Shown piece by piece: positions 51,827 through 59,212 of a stretch of DNA of 64,000 nt (position 1 is its first letter; the number at the start of each line of letters is the position of its first letter). Where the stretch lies: contig NZ_QJUA01000029.1 of NCBI RefSeq assembly GCF_003254575.1, positions 1-64,000 on the forward strand, written 5' to 3'. Below the pieces are notes generated by a model. The model ran no database searches. It had not been told where the DNA came from and saw nothing but the letters and a program-made list of their open reading frames with translations. Source of the DNA: Mycobacterium kyogaense (GTDB lineage: Bacteria; Actinomycetota; Actinomycetes; Mycobacteriales; Mycobacteriaceae). A program made the translations under genes and the position numbers.

Positions 51827-52585
51827 GTGGAACAACAGGGCGGCGCTGCGGACACGACCGCGGCGCTCTACCGCACCCGGATCACGCACCTGCGGCGTGC
51901 ACCGGTGCATCACTATTTCGAGCACCGCAGCTACAGCTGGCTGGTCGATCTCGACCACATGCCTCACGTGCCGGGATGGCTTCGCGCGTTCGCGACCTTC
52001 GACCCCGCCGACCATCTGTGGCCGGCTCCCGTCGACACTCTGCGCGGCCGCGTCGACGCGTTCCTCGCCGACAAAGGCATCGACCTCGCCGACGGCCGGG
52101 TCACCGCATTGCTGCAACCTCGAGTCCTCGGTTCGGTGTTCAACCCGTTCACCTTCTACTGGTGCCACGGCCCGGACGGCATGCTCCGGCATGTCATCGT
52201 CGAGGTGCAGAACAGCTGCGGTGAGCGGCACGCCTACCTGCTCCCGCCGTCGGGTGACTGGCCCGCGATGGTCACGAAGAAGCTGTACGTCTCGCCGTTC
52301 AACGACGTCGACGGCCACTACCTGATCAATGCGCCGCACCCGAACGAGCGTCTGGACCTGCGCATCTCGCTGCACCGCGAGAACCATCCGGCGTTCGTCG
52401 CGACCATGCGCGGCGACCGCAAGGCTGTCGGAACCGCACAGATCCTGGCGCTGCAGGTGGTGTCGCCGCTGGCACCGAAGATGAACTCGCTGAGCATGCG
52501 GGTCCAGGGCACCCTGTTGCGCCTGCGCCGCGTTCCGGTGGTGCCGCACCCCTCCGAGGAGCGGGAGAAGGTGTATCACTCGTGA
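51827..52585 (+). CDS. DUF1365 protein of the SigK locus
   Basis: A 252-residue protein. ALYRTRITHLRRAPVHHYFEHRSYSWLVDLDHMP opens the DUF1365 fold; LLQPRVLGSVFNPFTFYWCHGPDGMLRHVIVEVQN and KKLYVSPFNDVDGHYLI are conserved. In M. tuberculosis the homologue (Rv0448c, by memory) is in the SigK operon, together with an amine-oxidase-like and a cyclopropane-synthase-like gene. Those two are missing here, so the locus is shortened. The gene is thought to take part in lipid modification; its reaction is unknown. The start is GTG 51827, which fits a leaderless SigK-type promoter. Confidence 0.8.
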   Translation: MEQQGGAADTTAALYRTRITHLRRAPVHHYFEHRSYSWLVDLDHMPHVPGWLRAFATFDPADHLWPAPVDTLRGRVDAFLADKGIDLADGRVTALLQPRVLGSVFNPFTFYWCHGPDGMLRHVIVEVQNSCGERHAYLLPPSGDWPAMVTKKLYVSPFNDVDGHYLINAPHPNERLDLRISLHRENHPAFVATMRGDRKAVGTAQILALQVVSPLAPKMNSLSMRVQGTLLRLRRVPVVPHPSEEREKVYHS

Positions 52586-52664
52586 TCGTCTGGCACACCT
52601 GATGACGGCATCCTTGCTCACGACTTCAACTGACGGCCCGCGGGCAGCCGCTAGGCTACCGCTC

Positions 52665-53210
52665 GTGACCGCCGAACTCGACGCTTTGCTGCGCCAGGTG
52701 GCCCGCCAGGACGTGGACGCCTTCGCTGCTCTCTACGACCAGACCCGGTCGCGGGTCTTCGGTCTGGTTGTGCGAATCCTGCGCGACCCGGGATACAGCG
52801 AGGAAACGACGCAGGACATCTACCTGCAGGTCTGGCGCAACGCACACACCTACGACCCGTCGGCGGGGTCGCCGCTGGCATGGCTGATGACCCTGGCGCA
52901 CCGGCGCGCGGTGGACCGGGTGCGCTCCGAGCAGGCCGCCAGTACCCGGGAATCCCGGTACGGCGCCGCCAACGTCGAGCCGCCCACCGATCACGTCGCC
53001 GACGAGGTGATCCTCGACGAGGAGCGCCGCCAGGTGGCGGCGTGCCTCGGGTCGCTCACCGACACCCAACGCGAATGCATCCAGCTCGCGTATTACGACG
53101 GTCTTACCTACGTGCAAGTTTCCGAGCATCTCTCGACGAACCTTGCCACCATTAAGTCCCGGATGCGTGACGCGATCCGCGGTCTCCGCCGATGCCTGGG
53201 GGTGACATGA
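52665..53210 (+). CDS. sigK: ECF sigma factor SigK
   Basis: A 181-residue ECF sigma factor. Region 2: DAFAALYDQTRSRVFGLVVRILRDPGYSEETTQDIYLQVWRNAHTYDPS. Region 4: LTDTQRECIQLAYYDGLTYVQVSEHLSTNLATIKSRMRDAIRGL. The GTG at 52665 is preceded by TAGGCT (52652-52657) at exactly 7 nt, so a leaderless start; the open frame extends 63 bp further upstream but has no family sequence. The next gene, overlapping by 4 bp, is its anti-sigma factor, which supports the SigK identity. In M. tuberculosis SigK drives mpt70/mpt83; no such genes are seen here. Confidence 0.92.
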   Translation: MTAELDALLRQVARQDVDAFAALYDQTRSRVFGLVVRILRDPGYSEETTQDIYLQVWRNAHTYDPSAGSPLAWLMTLAHRRAVDRVRSEQAASTRESRYGAANVEPPTDHVADEVILDEERRQVAACLGSLTDTQRECIQLAYYDGLTYVQVSEHLSTNLATIKSRMRDAIRGLRRCLGVT

Positions 53211-53929
53211 CCAGCCCGGAAGAACTACTGACGTTTGCAACGCCCTATGCGCTGCATGCGCTCAGTGACCACGAAGCCGACGACATCGACCGCCGGCTCC
53301 ACGACGCCCCGCCGGAGGTGGCCGAGGCGTTCCGCGCCGAAGTCCGCGCCGTGCGCGAGACCATGGCGGTGATCGCCGAAGCCACGGCCGTCGAACCGCC
53401 GCCGGAACTGCGCGCTCAGGTGCTGCGCCAGATCCAACGCGGTGGCGGTGGTGGTGCAGCGGTCCGTTCGCTCGGCCCGAAACGGCGACGGTGGGCGACG
53501 GTGATGCTCGCCGCGGCGGCCGTGGTCGCCGTCGGACTCGGCGCTCTCGGCGTCGGAGTCGCGATGCGTCCGAGCGCTTCGGAGTCCACGACCGACCAGA
53601 TCTTCGCAGCGCCCGACGTGCGCACCGTGTCGGGTGACATCCCCGGCGGAGGCACCGCGACCCTGGTGTTCTCCCGGGAACGCGACTCCGGCGTGCTCGT
53701 GATGAACAACGTGACGCCGCCCAAGCCGGGAACCGTCTACCAGATGTGGCTCGTCGCCGCCGATGGTCCGCACTCGGCGGGCACGATGGACGCCGGCGCG
53801 GTCACACCGTCGACGACGGCGGTGCTGCCGGACCTCGGCTCGTCGCAGTCACTGGCGTTCACCGTCGAACCGCCCGGCGGGTCCAAGGAACCGACCACGC
53901 CAGCGTTCGCCCAGCTCCCGCTGGCCTAG
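53207..53929 (+). CDS. rskA: Anti-sigma-K factor RskA
   Basis: A 240-residue membrane-anchored anti-sigma factor. LLTFATPYALHALSDHEADDIDRRL and VRAVRETMAVIAEATAVEPPPELR are the sigma-binding cytosolic part; one helix spans about 101-122 (WATVMLAAAAVVAVGLGALGVGVA); the outer domain has TLVFSRERDSGVLVMNNVTPPKPGTVYQMWLV, matching M. tuberculosis RskA closely by memory. It holds SigK inactive until proteolysis. It starts in the sigK stop codon (ATGA), so the two proteins are made in step. Its TAG stop shares CTAG with the stop of the convergent ligase gene. Confidence 0.93.
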   Translation: MTSPEELLTFATPYALHALSDHEADDIDRRLHDAPPEVAEAFRAEVRAVRETMAVIAEATAVEPPPELRAQVLRQIQRGGGGGAAVRSLGPKRRRWATVMLAAAAVVAVGLGALGVGVAMRPSASESTTDQIFAAPDVRTVSGDIPGGGTATLVFSRERDSGVLVMNNVTPPKPGTVYQMWLVAADGPHSAGTMDAGAVTPSTTAVLPDLGSSQSLAFTVEPPGGSKEPTTPAFAQLPLA

Positions 53930-55020
53930 AACTCCAGGGTCGCGTCCGCGACGACGGCGAGCACGTCACGCATGTCGTGTCGGCGCCGCCATGCCCGTCG
54001 CTGCCGCATCGCCCCGTTGCCGTGCTCGACGACGGCGCTCAGGCTGCGGTGCACCAGGTCCTCGTCGCCGGCGACCTCGAGCGCCGGTCGCACCCAGTCG
54101 ACCAGGTTCTGCAGCAATGTCTGCACCGGCGCGGCAGTGTTGCTGCGTAGGTCGACGCCGTGTCCGTCCAGGCCGTCCCGCGCGGCCTTCCAGTAGGCCG
54201 CCTTCAATGTCCAGGCATCCACCGTCGGTTGCGGGTCGCCGCGGTCCTCCTCCGCGAGCGCGGTCATCACCGCGGCGCGGGCCAACGCCGCGAGCAGGAC
54301 TGTCTCCTCCACTGTCGCGGGCACGTCGGCGACCCGGATCTCGACGGTCGGGAAGTCGGCCGAGGGCCGCACGTCCCAATAGACCATGCCGTCGTCGCGG
54401 ATCACCTCGGACTGCACCAGCATCTGCACCGCGGCGTCGTACTCCGCGGCGGAGTCGAAGTGCGGTGGCGGGCCGGCGCTCGGCCAGCGCGCCCACAGGA
54501 CGCTGCGCCAGCTCGAGTGGCCCGTGTCGGCATTGCGGTAGATCGCCGAGTTCGCGGTCAACGCGAGCAACGCCGGCAGCCACGGGCGCAGGCGGTTCGA
54601 CACCGCGACCGCCGCGTCCCGGTCCGGGACGGCGACATGCACGTGGCACCCGCTGATGCCTTGTTCATGGGCGATCATCCCGAACCGGTCGCCGATGTCC
54701 CGATAGCGCGGAGTGTCGGTGATCGGGAAGTCGTGCGGCAGTGTCGGGGGCAGTCCAGCCGCCAGCAGCCGCGCGCCGGCCTGATCGGCGGCGTCAGCGG
54801 CGGTGCGTCGCAGCCGGACCAGGGAGGTGTGGAGTTCGTCGGCGGTGTGCGCGACGTCCGTGGCCGTCTCGATCTGGCAGCTGGTGAGCTCGAGTTGCAG
54901 GTCGAGCCCCAACTGGGCGGCATGGTCGGCGACGTCGCGGTTACGGGGCAGCGGTGCGCCGGACTCCGGATCGACCAGGAGGAATTCTTCTTCGACGCCG
55001 ATCGTCGGGATGTCTGCCAT
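53926..55020 (-). CDS. YbdK-type carboxylate-amine ligase (glutamate-cysteine ligase family 2)
   Basis: A 364-residue protein. TIGVEEEFLLVDPESGAPLPRNRD (about 6-29) has the GVEEEF metal/ATP motif; LELTSCQIETATDVAHTADEL, GCHVHVAVPDRDAAVAVSNRLRPWLPALLALTANS and DVRPSADFPTVEIRVADVP are family marks. It has weak glutamate-cysteine ligase activity in E. coli YbdK; the physiological substrate in mycobacteria is unknown, and glutathione is not made by them. ATG 55020 (MADIPTIG) is chosen; 12 bp of in-frame upstream sequence is possible. A 14-bp stem hairpin with an A/T run lies 28 bp upstream. Confidence 0.87.
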   Translation of the reverse strand: MADIPTIGVEEEFLLVDPESGAPLPRNRDVADHAAQLGLDLQLELTSCQIETATDVAHTADELHTSLVRLRRTAADAADQAGARLLAAGLPPTLPHDFPITDTPRYRDIGDRFGMIAHEQGISGCHVHVAVPDRDAAVAVSNRLRPWLPALLALTANSAIYRNADTGHSSWRSVLWARWPSAGPPPHFDSAAEYDAAVQMLVQSEVIRDDGMVYWDVRPSADFPTVEIRVADVPATVEETVLLAALARAAVMTALAEEDRGDPQPTVDAWTLKAAYWKAARDGLDGHGVDLRSNTAAPVQTLLQNLVDWVRPALEVAGDEDLVHRSLSAVVEHGNGAMRQRRAWRRRHDMRDVLAVVADATLEF

Positions 55021-55047
55021 GGCCGTGCACAACCTGCTAAAAATTTT

Positions 55048-55086
55048 GATCCGGCCCGTCGGATGTGTTCAACGACGGGCCGGATC
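55048..55086. promoter_or_regulatory. 14-bp inverted repeat in the ligase/LLM divergent promoter
   Basis: GATCCGGCCCGTCG (55048-55061) and its exact complement at 55073-55086 with an 11-nt loop. Read leftward, the stem is followed by AAAATTTTTAG, as in an intrinsic terminator, 28 bp before the ligase ATG. It may be an attenuator for the ligase gene or a protein-binding site for both genes. Confidence 0.5.
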
Positions 55087-55154
55087 GGCGGGAAAAGTCT
55101 GCAGCGTTAATGCCCCTGCCGGATCCGGTTCAAACCTGTCCCTACGATCGGATC

Positions 55155-55979
55155 GTGGCCGATGAGTTCCGATTTGGTATCGGCGTGATGCGCGGTACGT
55201 CACGCCGGCAGCTGCACGATTTCGCACGTCAGGCCGAGGACCTCGGCTACGACGTGGTGCACGTGCCCGACCACCTGGGTGGCCCGGCACCGTTTCCGGT
55301 GATGACGGCGCTCGCGATGGCAACGTCGACGCTGCGGGTCGGCACGTTCGTCCTCAACGCGGCGTTCTATCGGCCGGCACTACTGACGCGTGACGTAACG
55401 GCGCTGCACGACGTGTCCGAGGGCCGCCTCGACCTCGGATTGGGCACGGGCTACGTCAAGGAAGAGTTCGACGCCGCAGGTATTCCGTTTCCGAGCGCCG
55501 GCGCGCGGGTCGAGCACCTGCGAGACACCTGCGCGTATCTGGCCGAGCACGCGCCCGATGTGCCGATCATGATCGCCGGCAACGGGGATCGGGTCCTGCG
55601 GATCGCGGCTCGAATGGCCGACATCGTGGGGCTCACCGGAGGGGACCGGGCGCCCGACGCCGACGAGGATCCGCTGGCAGATCGGATCGCGTTCGTGCGC
55701 GACGCTGCCGGTGACCGCTTCGACGCCCTGGAACTGAACATCGCGGTCACTGCGATGCCGCTGGACGGTTCCGGCATGCCGGACCTGACGATTCCGCGGC
55801 ATTTCCTGCCCGGCCTGTCCGACGACGAACTGCTGCGCCATCCGGGGGTGCTGTCAGGGTCCGCGGCCGACATGGCCGACCGGATTCGCAGCTACCGCGA
55901 CCGCTACGGCATCAGCTACGTGACGGTGCAGGATCGGCATGCCGAAGCCTTCGGCGAAGTCATCGCTCTGTTGAAATAG
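55155..55979 (+). CDS. LLM-class F420-dependent oxidoreductase
   Basis: A 274-residue luciferase-like protein. FRFGIGVMRGTSRRQLHDFARQAEDLGYDVVHVPDH starts the barrel; VSEGRLDLGLGTGYVKEEFDAAGIPFPSAGARVEHL (about 90-125) is the coenzyme loop. It resembles the TIGR03621-type mycobacterial F420 family. Substrate unknown. GTG 55155 is chosen because TACGAT (55143-55148) ends 6 nt upstream, a leaderless -10, and because upstream in-frame sequence is part of the hairpin region. Confidence 0.83.
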   Translation: MADEFRFGIGVMRGTSRRQLHDFARQAEDLGYDVVHVPDHLGGPAPFPVMTALAMATSTLRVGTFVLNAAFYRPALLTRDVTALHDVSEGRLDLGLGTGYVKEEFDAAGIPFPSAGARVEHLRDTCAYLAEHAPDVPIMIAGNGDRVLRIAARMADIVGLTGGDRAPDADEDPLADRIAFVRDAAGDRFDALELNIAVTAMPLDGSGMPDLTIPRHFLPGLSDDELLRHPGVLSGSAADMADRIRSYRDRYGISYVTVQDRHAEAFGEVIALLK

Positions 55980-55983
55980 CTTG

Positions 55984-56253
55984 CTAGAGCCACAGATACA
56001 GCCCTGAGAGCAGCGCCCACATCCCCACGCAGTACGCCTCGAACGCGGCACGCAGCGCGATCGGCGCGTGCCGCAACTCCATGAAGTCGAGGCCGACGAG
56101 GCGCACCTTGATCGCGGCGATGCCGAGCACGAGGACGCCGACCGTCGAGCCGGTGCCGTGTTCGGCGCCCACCGCCCAGGAGACCACGGTGGCGGCGATC
56201 AGAACCAGCCAGCTCAGCCCGGCGCGGTTCGCGAGCAGCTTCAGCACCGTCAT
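55984..56253 (-). CDS. Prokaryotic cytochrome c oxidase subunit IV-like protein
   Basis: An 89-residue protein with three helices (about 13-30, 36-54 and 66-88). The VGVLVLGIAAIKVRLVGLDFMELRHAP stretch is the COX4_pro signature (loop with IKxRLVGxxFMELRxAP). It begins 2 bp after the stop of the subunit III-like gene, with GGTGAG as ribosome site. No subunit I or II gene is present here, so it may assemble with an oxidase encoded elsewhere or have another role. Confidence 0.8.
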   Translation of the reverse strand: MTVLKLLANRAGLSWLVLIAATVVSWAVGAEHGTGSTVGVLVLGIAAIKVRLVGLDFMELRHAPIALRAAFEAYCVGMWALLSGLYLWL

Positions 56254-56255
56254 CG

Positions 56256-56822
56256 TCAGCTCACCAGATACAGGAGTGCGAACAGGAAGATCCACAGCAG
56301 GTCCACCAGATGCCAGAAGCATGCGGCGCCTTCGACCAGTGCGGTGCGGGTGGCGCTGAGCTCGTCACGTCGGGTCTGCGTGAGCAGAAACGTCAGTGCA
56401 CCCACACCGAGGCAGACGTGGAACAGGTGCAGTCCGGTGAGGATGACGTAGTAGAGGTAGAAGTGATTGGCGCCCGGGCCGCGTCCCGCGTGGGCGAGCG
56501 AGACGTATTCGGTCACCTTGAGGGCGATGAAGATCAGACCGCAGGCTATCGCCGCACCGGCCGCGCGGGTGGCGATGGTGCGCTGCGCGGCGCGCATCGC
56601 GTTGAGAGCGAGCACGACGCACAGCGAGCTGGTCAACAGCACCAGCGTGTTGGTCACCCCGACGCCGATGTGCAGGGTGGTTCGCGCTTCGTCGAAAAGC
56701 TCTGGCGCTCTTGCCCGTTCGACGAGGAAGGTGACGAAGAACGCGCCGAACACCAGCATGTCGCCGAACAGGAAGACCCAGGTGCCACTTTCGGCAGGCA
56801 CCCGGCGGACGGCGGCGGTCAC
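56256..56822 (-). CDS. Cytochrome c oxidase subunit III-like (NorE-type) membrane protein
   Basis: A 188-residue protein with five helices. ESGTWVFLFGDMLVFGAFFVTFL (about 11-33), GLHLFHVCLGVGALTFL and the final WHLVDLLWIFLFALLYL are the heme-copper-oxidase III signature, as in NorE. The GTG start overlaps the stop of the upstream gene by 4 bp (GTGA); the long frame further upstream is not part of the protein. COX III-like proteins without subunit I occur next to nitric-oxide reductases or monooxygenases. Function here is unknown. Confidence 0.82.
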   Translation of the reverse strand: MTAAVRRVPAESGTWVFLFGDMLVFGAFFVTFLVERARAPELFDEARTTLHIGVGVTNTLVLLTSSLCVVLALNAMRAAQRTIATRAAGAAIACGLIFIALKVTEYVSLAHAGRGPGANHFYLYYVILTGLHLFHVCLGVGALTFLLTQTRRDELSATRTALVEGAACFWHLVDLLWIFLFALLYLVS

Positions 56823-57565
56823 CCGGACAGTGCCCGCTCGACCGTGATCGATTTCAGGATCACCGCCGTCGTGGTGAACAACCAGATCACGAGCACCAGC
56901 CCGGGGATGTAGAACGCGAACACCCCGTTCCACGCGAGCGGCCCGTCGTTGAAAACGACTACGACGCAACCGGGTAGCGACAGCGTGGCCACCCACAGGT
57001 TGAGGTAGCCGTACCAGCGCGGGAAGGTCGGGGTGTCGGCCTGGTCGGTGAACGCGGCGATGGCCAGGGTGATGTTCTGGACGATGATCGTCCCGACGAT
57101 GCCGATGAACCACAGCCAGAAGACGTCGTTGAGCGCCTGGGTGAGTTCGGCGGATCGGCCTTCGGGGCGGAAGGCGGCCACCCCGAGGAAGAACTGCGGG
57201 AAGATCAGCGCCGGCACGAACACGGTGGCAGCCATCAACTGGGTGACGGACAGCATGCCCCAGGCGCCCTCGGCGCGCCGGACACGCAGCACGACCGCCG
57301 CGAGGAACGGCAGCGCGAGTGCGGCGCTGAGTAGTGCGCCGGAGACACCGAACCGGATCCAGAGTTTGTGGTCGACGAAGAACGTTGCGATTTCGTCGGC
57401 AGAGGCGGTCGGCGACAACGGCGGGAAGAGTTGCGCGACGCCGGAGAAACTGGCGCCGTAGAGAATGATCATGATGCTGCCCGACCAGGCGCCGATGCGT
57501 TGCAGTGTCAGCTCCACGCTCGGGACGCTACCGGCGGCTTCGCTGCGTTTTGTCATTTTTGCCAT
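56819..57565 (-). CDS. Membrane protein of the orphan oxidase module
   Basis: A 248-residue protein with about six or seven helices (around 26-50, 70-95, 103-125, 147-172, 185-205 and 215-240). I do not recognise the family. The N-terminus (MAKMTKRSEAAGSVPSVELTLQR) is basic and soluble. It is the first gene of a three-gene operon with overlapping starts and stops, followed by COX III-like and COX IV-like genes. It may be the core partner that takes the place of subunit I. No heme-ligand His pattern of subunit I is visible. Confidence 0.72.
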   Translation of the reverse strand: MAKMTKRSEAAGSVPSVELTLQRIGAWSGSIMIILYGASFSGVAQLFPPLSPTASADEIATFFVDHKLWIRFGVSGALLSAALALPFLAAVVLRVRRAEGAWGMLSVTQLMAATVFVPALIFPQFFLGVAAFRPEGRSAELTQALNDVFWLWFIGIVGTIIVQNITLAIAAFTDQADTPTFPRWYGYLNLWVATLSLPGCVVVVFNDGPLAWNGVFAFYIPGLVLVIWLFTTTAVILKSITVERALSG

Positions 57566-57615
57566 ATCGGACGGACTGGGGTTCAGCGGTCGTTGCCCGG
57601 TAAGCTCCCAGCGTC

Positions 57616-57688
57616 GCCCCCGTAGCTCAGGGGATAGAGCACGGCTCTCCTAAAGCCGGTGTCGCAGGTTCGAATCCTGCCGGGGGCA
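57616..57688 (+). tRNA. tRNA-Arg (anticodon CCT)
   Basis: A 73-nt cloverleaf: acceptor GCCCCCG/CGGGGGC, D-stem GCTC/GAGC, anticodon stem CGGCT/AGCCG with loop CTCCTAA (anticodon CCT, reading AGG), and T-arm GCAGG-TTCGAAT-CCTGC. Discriminator A; no encoded CCA. No intron. An IS element and its repeated ends begin just downstream, a common hot spot for insertion. Confidence 0.97.
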
Positions 57689-57705
57689 CTTTGTGATTGT
57701 ATTGC

Positions 57706-57795
57706 GTCGGCTGATGGTTGACGTTTCTGTTTCGGGTGATGCCTGACAGTGTTTCGGCTGATGCTTGACAGTTGCTTCGGCTGATCCTTGACACT
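57706..57795 (+). repeat. Four iterated copies of the IS end motif (left side)
   Basis: The 20-bp motif TTCGGCTGATGCTTGACAGT or close variants occurs at 57706-57722, 57731-57750, 57753-57772 and 57776-57795, all in one direction. The last copy is the left inverted repeat of the IS. The extra copies may be transposase-binding sites or remains of earlier ends. Confidence 0.75.
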
Positions 57796-59033
57796 CCCTG
57801 GATGAGGGAGTTGAGCGTGGCTGAGCAGCGGTATCAGGCTGTGTTGGCAGTGATCAGCGATGGGTTGTCGATCTCGCAGGTCGCCTCGAAGGTAGGCGTG
57901 TCGCGGCAGACGTTGCATGCGTGGCTGGCGCGGTATGAGGCCGAAGGCCTGGAGGGCTTGGTGGATCGGTCGCATCGGCCGGTGTCGTGTCCGCATCAGA
58001 TGTCGGCCGAGGTGGAGGCGGCGTTGTTGGAGTTGCGGCGATCGCGTCCGTACTGGGGTCCGCGGCGGTTGGTGTTCGAACTGGCCAAGCGCGGAGTGAG
58101 GCCGGTGCCCTCGGAGTCGTCAGCTTATCGGGCGTTGGTACGTGCGCAGATGATTGATCCGCATGCGCGGGACCGGCGTTCACGCAAATGGAAACGGTGG
58201 GAACGCGGCGCTGCGATGGAGTTGTGGCAGATGGACGTCGTGGGCGGGGTCGCTATGGCCGATGGCAGCTCAGCCAAGGTCCTCACCGGCGTCGATGATC
58301 ATTCCCGGATGTGCGTGTGCGCCACGGTGATGGCTCGGGAGCGGACCCGCGCGGTCTGCGATGGTTTGCGTCGTGCGCTAGCCACCTACGGCGCGCCGAC
58401 GCAGATCCTGACCGATAACGGCAAGGTGTTCACTGGCCGGTTTAACCATCCGCCGGTCGAGGTGCTCTTCGACGCGATCTGTCGCGAGCAGGGCATCGAT
58501 CATCTGTTGACTCAGCCGCGTTCACCGACCACCACGGGGAAGATCGAGCGTTTCCATCGCAGTCTGCGCGCCGAGTTTCTCAGTGGCTGCGGCCCTTTCG
58601 TCACCATCAGAGTCGCGCAGCAGGCCCTCGATGAGTGGGTTCGGTTCTACAACACTGAGCGACCCCACCAGGCGTTGCAGATGGCCACTCCGGCCTCACG
58701 GTTCACCCCCGACGCGTCTGCGCCGGCGGCGGCGACGCTGCCACCGCCTCAGGGGCTGCATGGCGAACGGTGCGGGTCGGACTGGGTGAGTCGGCGGGTG
58801 ACCACCAACGGCGTGGTCTGTGTGTCCTGGCAACAGGTCAGTCTGGGCCGCCACTACGCAGGATCGCGGTGCGACGTCCACGTCGACGGCGAGCTGCTGC
58901 GCTTCTACATCGGTGACGTCCTGGTCAAGACCGCCGCGCGCACGAGCACCGGAGAGGTAAGAAACAAGCGGGCCCTGCGCACCAGCGCACAGGCCTAGAA
59001 CCACACACCGAGTGTCAAGGATCAACCGGAACA
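57773..59033 (+). mobile_element. IS481-family insertion sequence
   Basis: About 1,261 bp bounded by imperfect inverted repeats: the left end reads TGCTTCGGCTGATCCTTGAC, the right end (complement) TGTTCCGGTTGATCCTTGAC, both continuing ACTC. A single transposase gene fills it. No clear target-site duplication is visible at these boundaries; the further motif copies outside make the true ends uncertain. It lies 84 bp downstream of tRNA-Arg. Confidence 0.8.
57802..58998 (+). CDS. IS481-family transposase (DDE)
   Basis: A 398-residue transposase. An HTH at about 10-50 (YQAVLAVISDGLSISQVASKVGVSRQTLHAWLARYEAEGLEGL) and a second at about 65-105 bind the ends. The integrase core has MELWQMDVVGG (first Asp, near 137), ILTDNGKVF (second Asp) and TTTGKIERFHRSLRAEF (Glu in KIERFH), the DDE triad of IS481. 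A C-terminal beta-rich region (VCVSWQQVSLGRHYAGSRCDVHVDGELLRFY) is typical. The gene looks intact, so the element may be active. The ATG at 57802 comes after the left repeat. Confidence 0.92.
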   Translation: MRELSVAEQRYQAVLAVISDGLSISQVASKVGVSRQTLHAWLARYEAEGLEGLVDRSHRPVSCPHQMSAEVEAALLELRRSRPYWGPRRLVFELAKRGVRPVPSESSAYRALVRAQMIDPHARDRRSRKWKRWERGAAMELWQMDVVGGVAMADGSSAKVLTGVDDHSRMCVCATVMARERTRAVCDGLRRALATYGAPTQILTDNGKVFTGRFNHPPVEVLFDAICREQGIDHLLTQPRSPTTTGKIERFHRSLRAEFLSGCGPFVTIRVAQQALDEWVRFYNTERPHQALQMATPASRFTPDASAPAAATLPPPQGLHGERCGSDWVSRRVTTNGVVCVSWQQVSLGRHYAGSRCDVHVDGELLRFYIGDVLVKTAARTSTGEVRNKRALRTSAQA

Positions 59034-59057
59034 CATCCGTCAAGAATCAACCGAAGC
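59011..59057 (-). repeat. Right-end inverted copies of the IS motif
   Basis: The complement of 59011-59031 reads TTCCGGTTGATCCTTGACACT and that of 59038-59057 reads CTTCGGTTGATTCTTGACGG. They are inverted relative to the left copies, so the right end carries two tandem sites. Confidence 0.7.
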
Positions 59058-59062
59058 CGAAC

Positions 59063-59127
59063 AGGGGCACTTTTTGTTGTACTGCGCCGGTTGATGCTTG
59101 ACAGTGGCTTCGGCTGATCCTGGACAC
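59063..59127 (+). repeat. Direct second copy of the left-end region (relic)
   Basis: GGGGCACTTTTTGTTGTACTGCG, then CCGGTTGATGCTTGACAGT (about 59087-59105) and TTCGGCTGATCCTGGACAC (59109-59127) repeat, in the same direction, the sequence from the tRNA 3' end to the left repeat (57683-57795). It suggests a second tandem insertion whose body was lost, or a duplication of the insertion site. Confidence 0.6.
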
Positions 59128-59212
59128 GCCCGCACTACCCCAAGACGATCGCGAAGCTCTTCGAGACGGGACAGCGTTTTCAGAACCGTCTGCACTCATT
59201 AGCTTTTGCTGC

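Noticed and set aside
56823..57113. Upstream extension of the COX III-like gene
   Set aside because: It is antisense-free but lies inside the coding sequence of the upstream membrane protein in another frame; COX III homology starts at the GTG at 56822.
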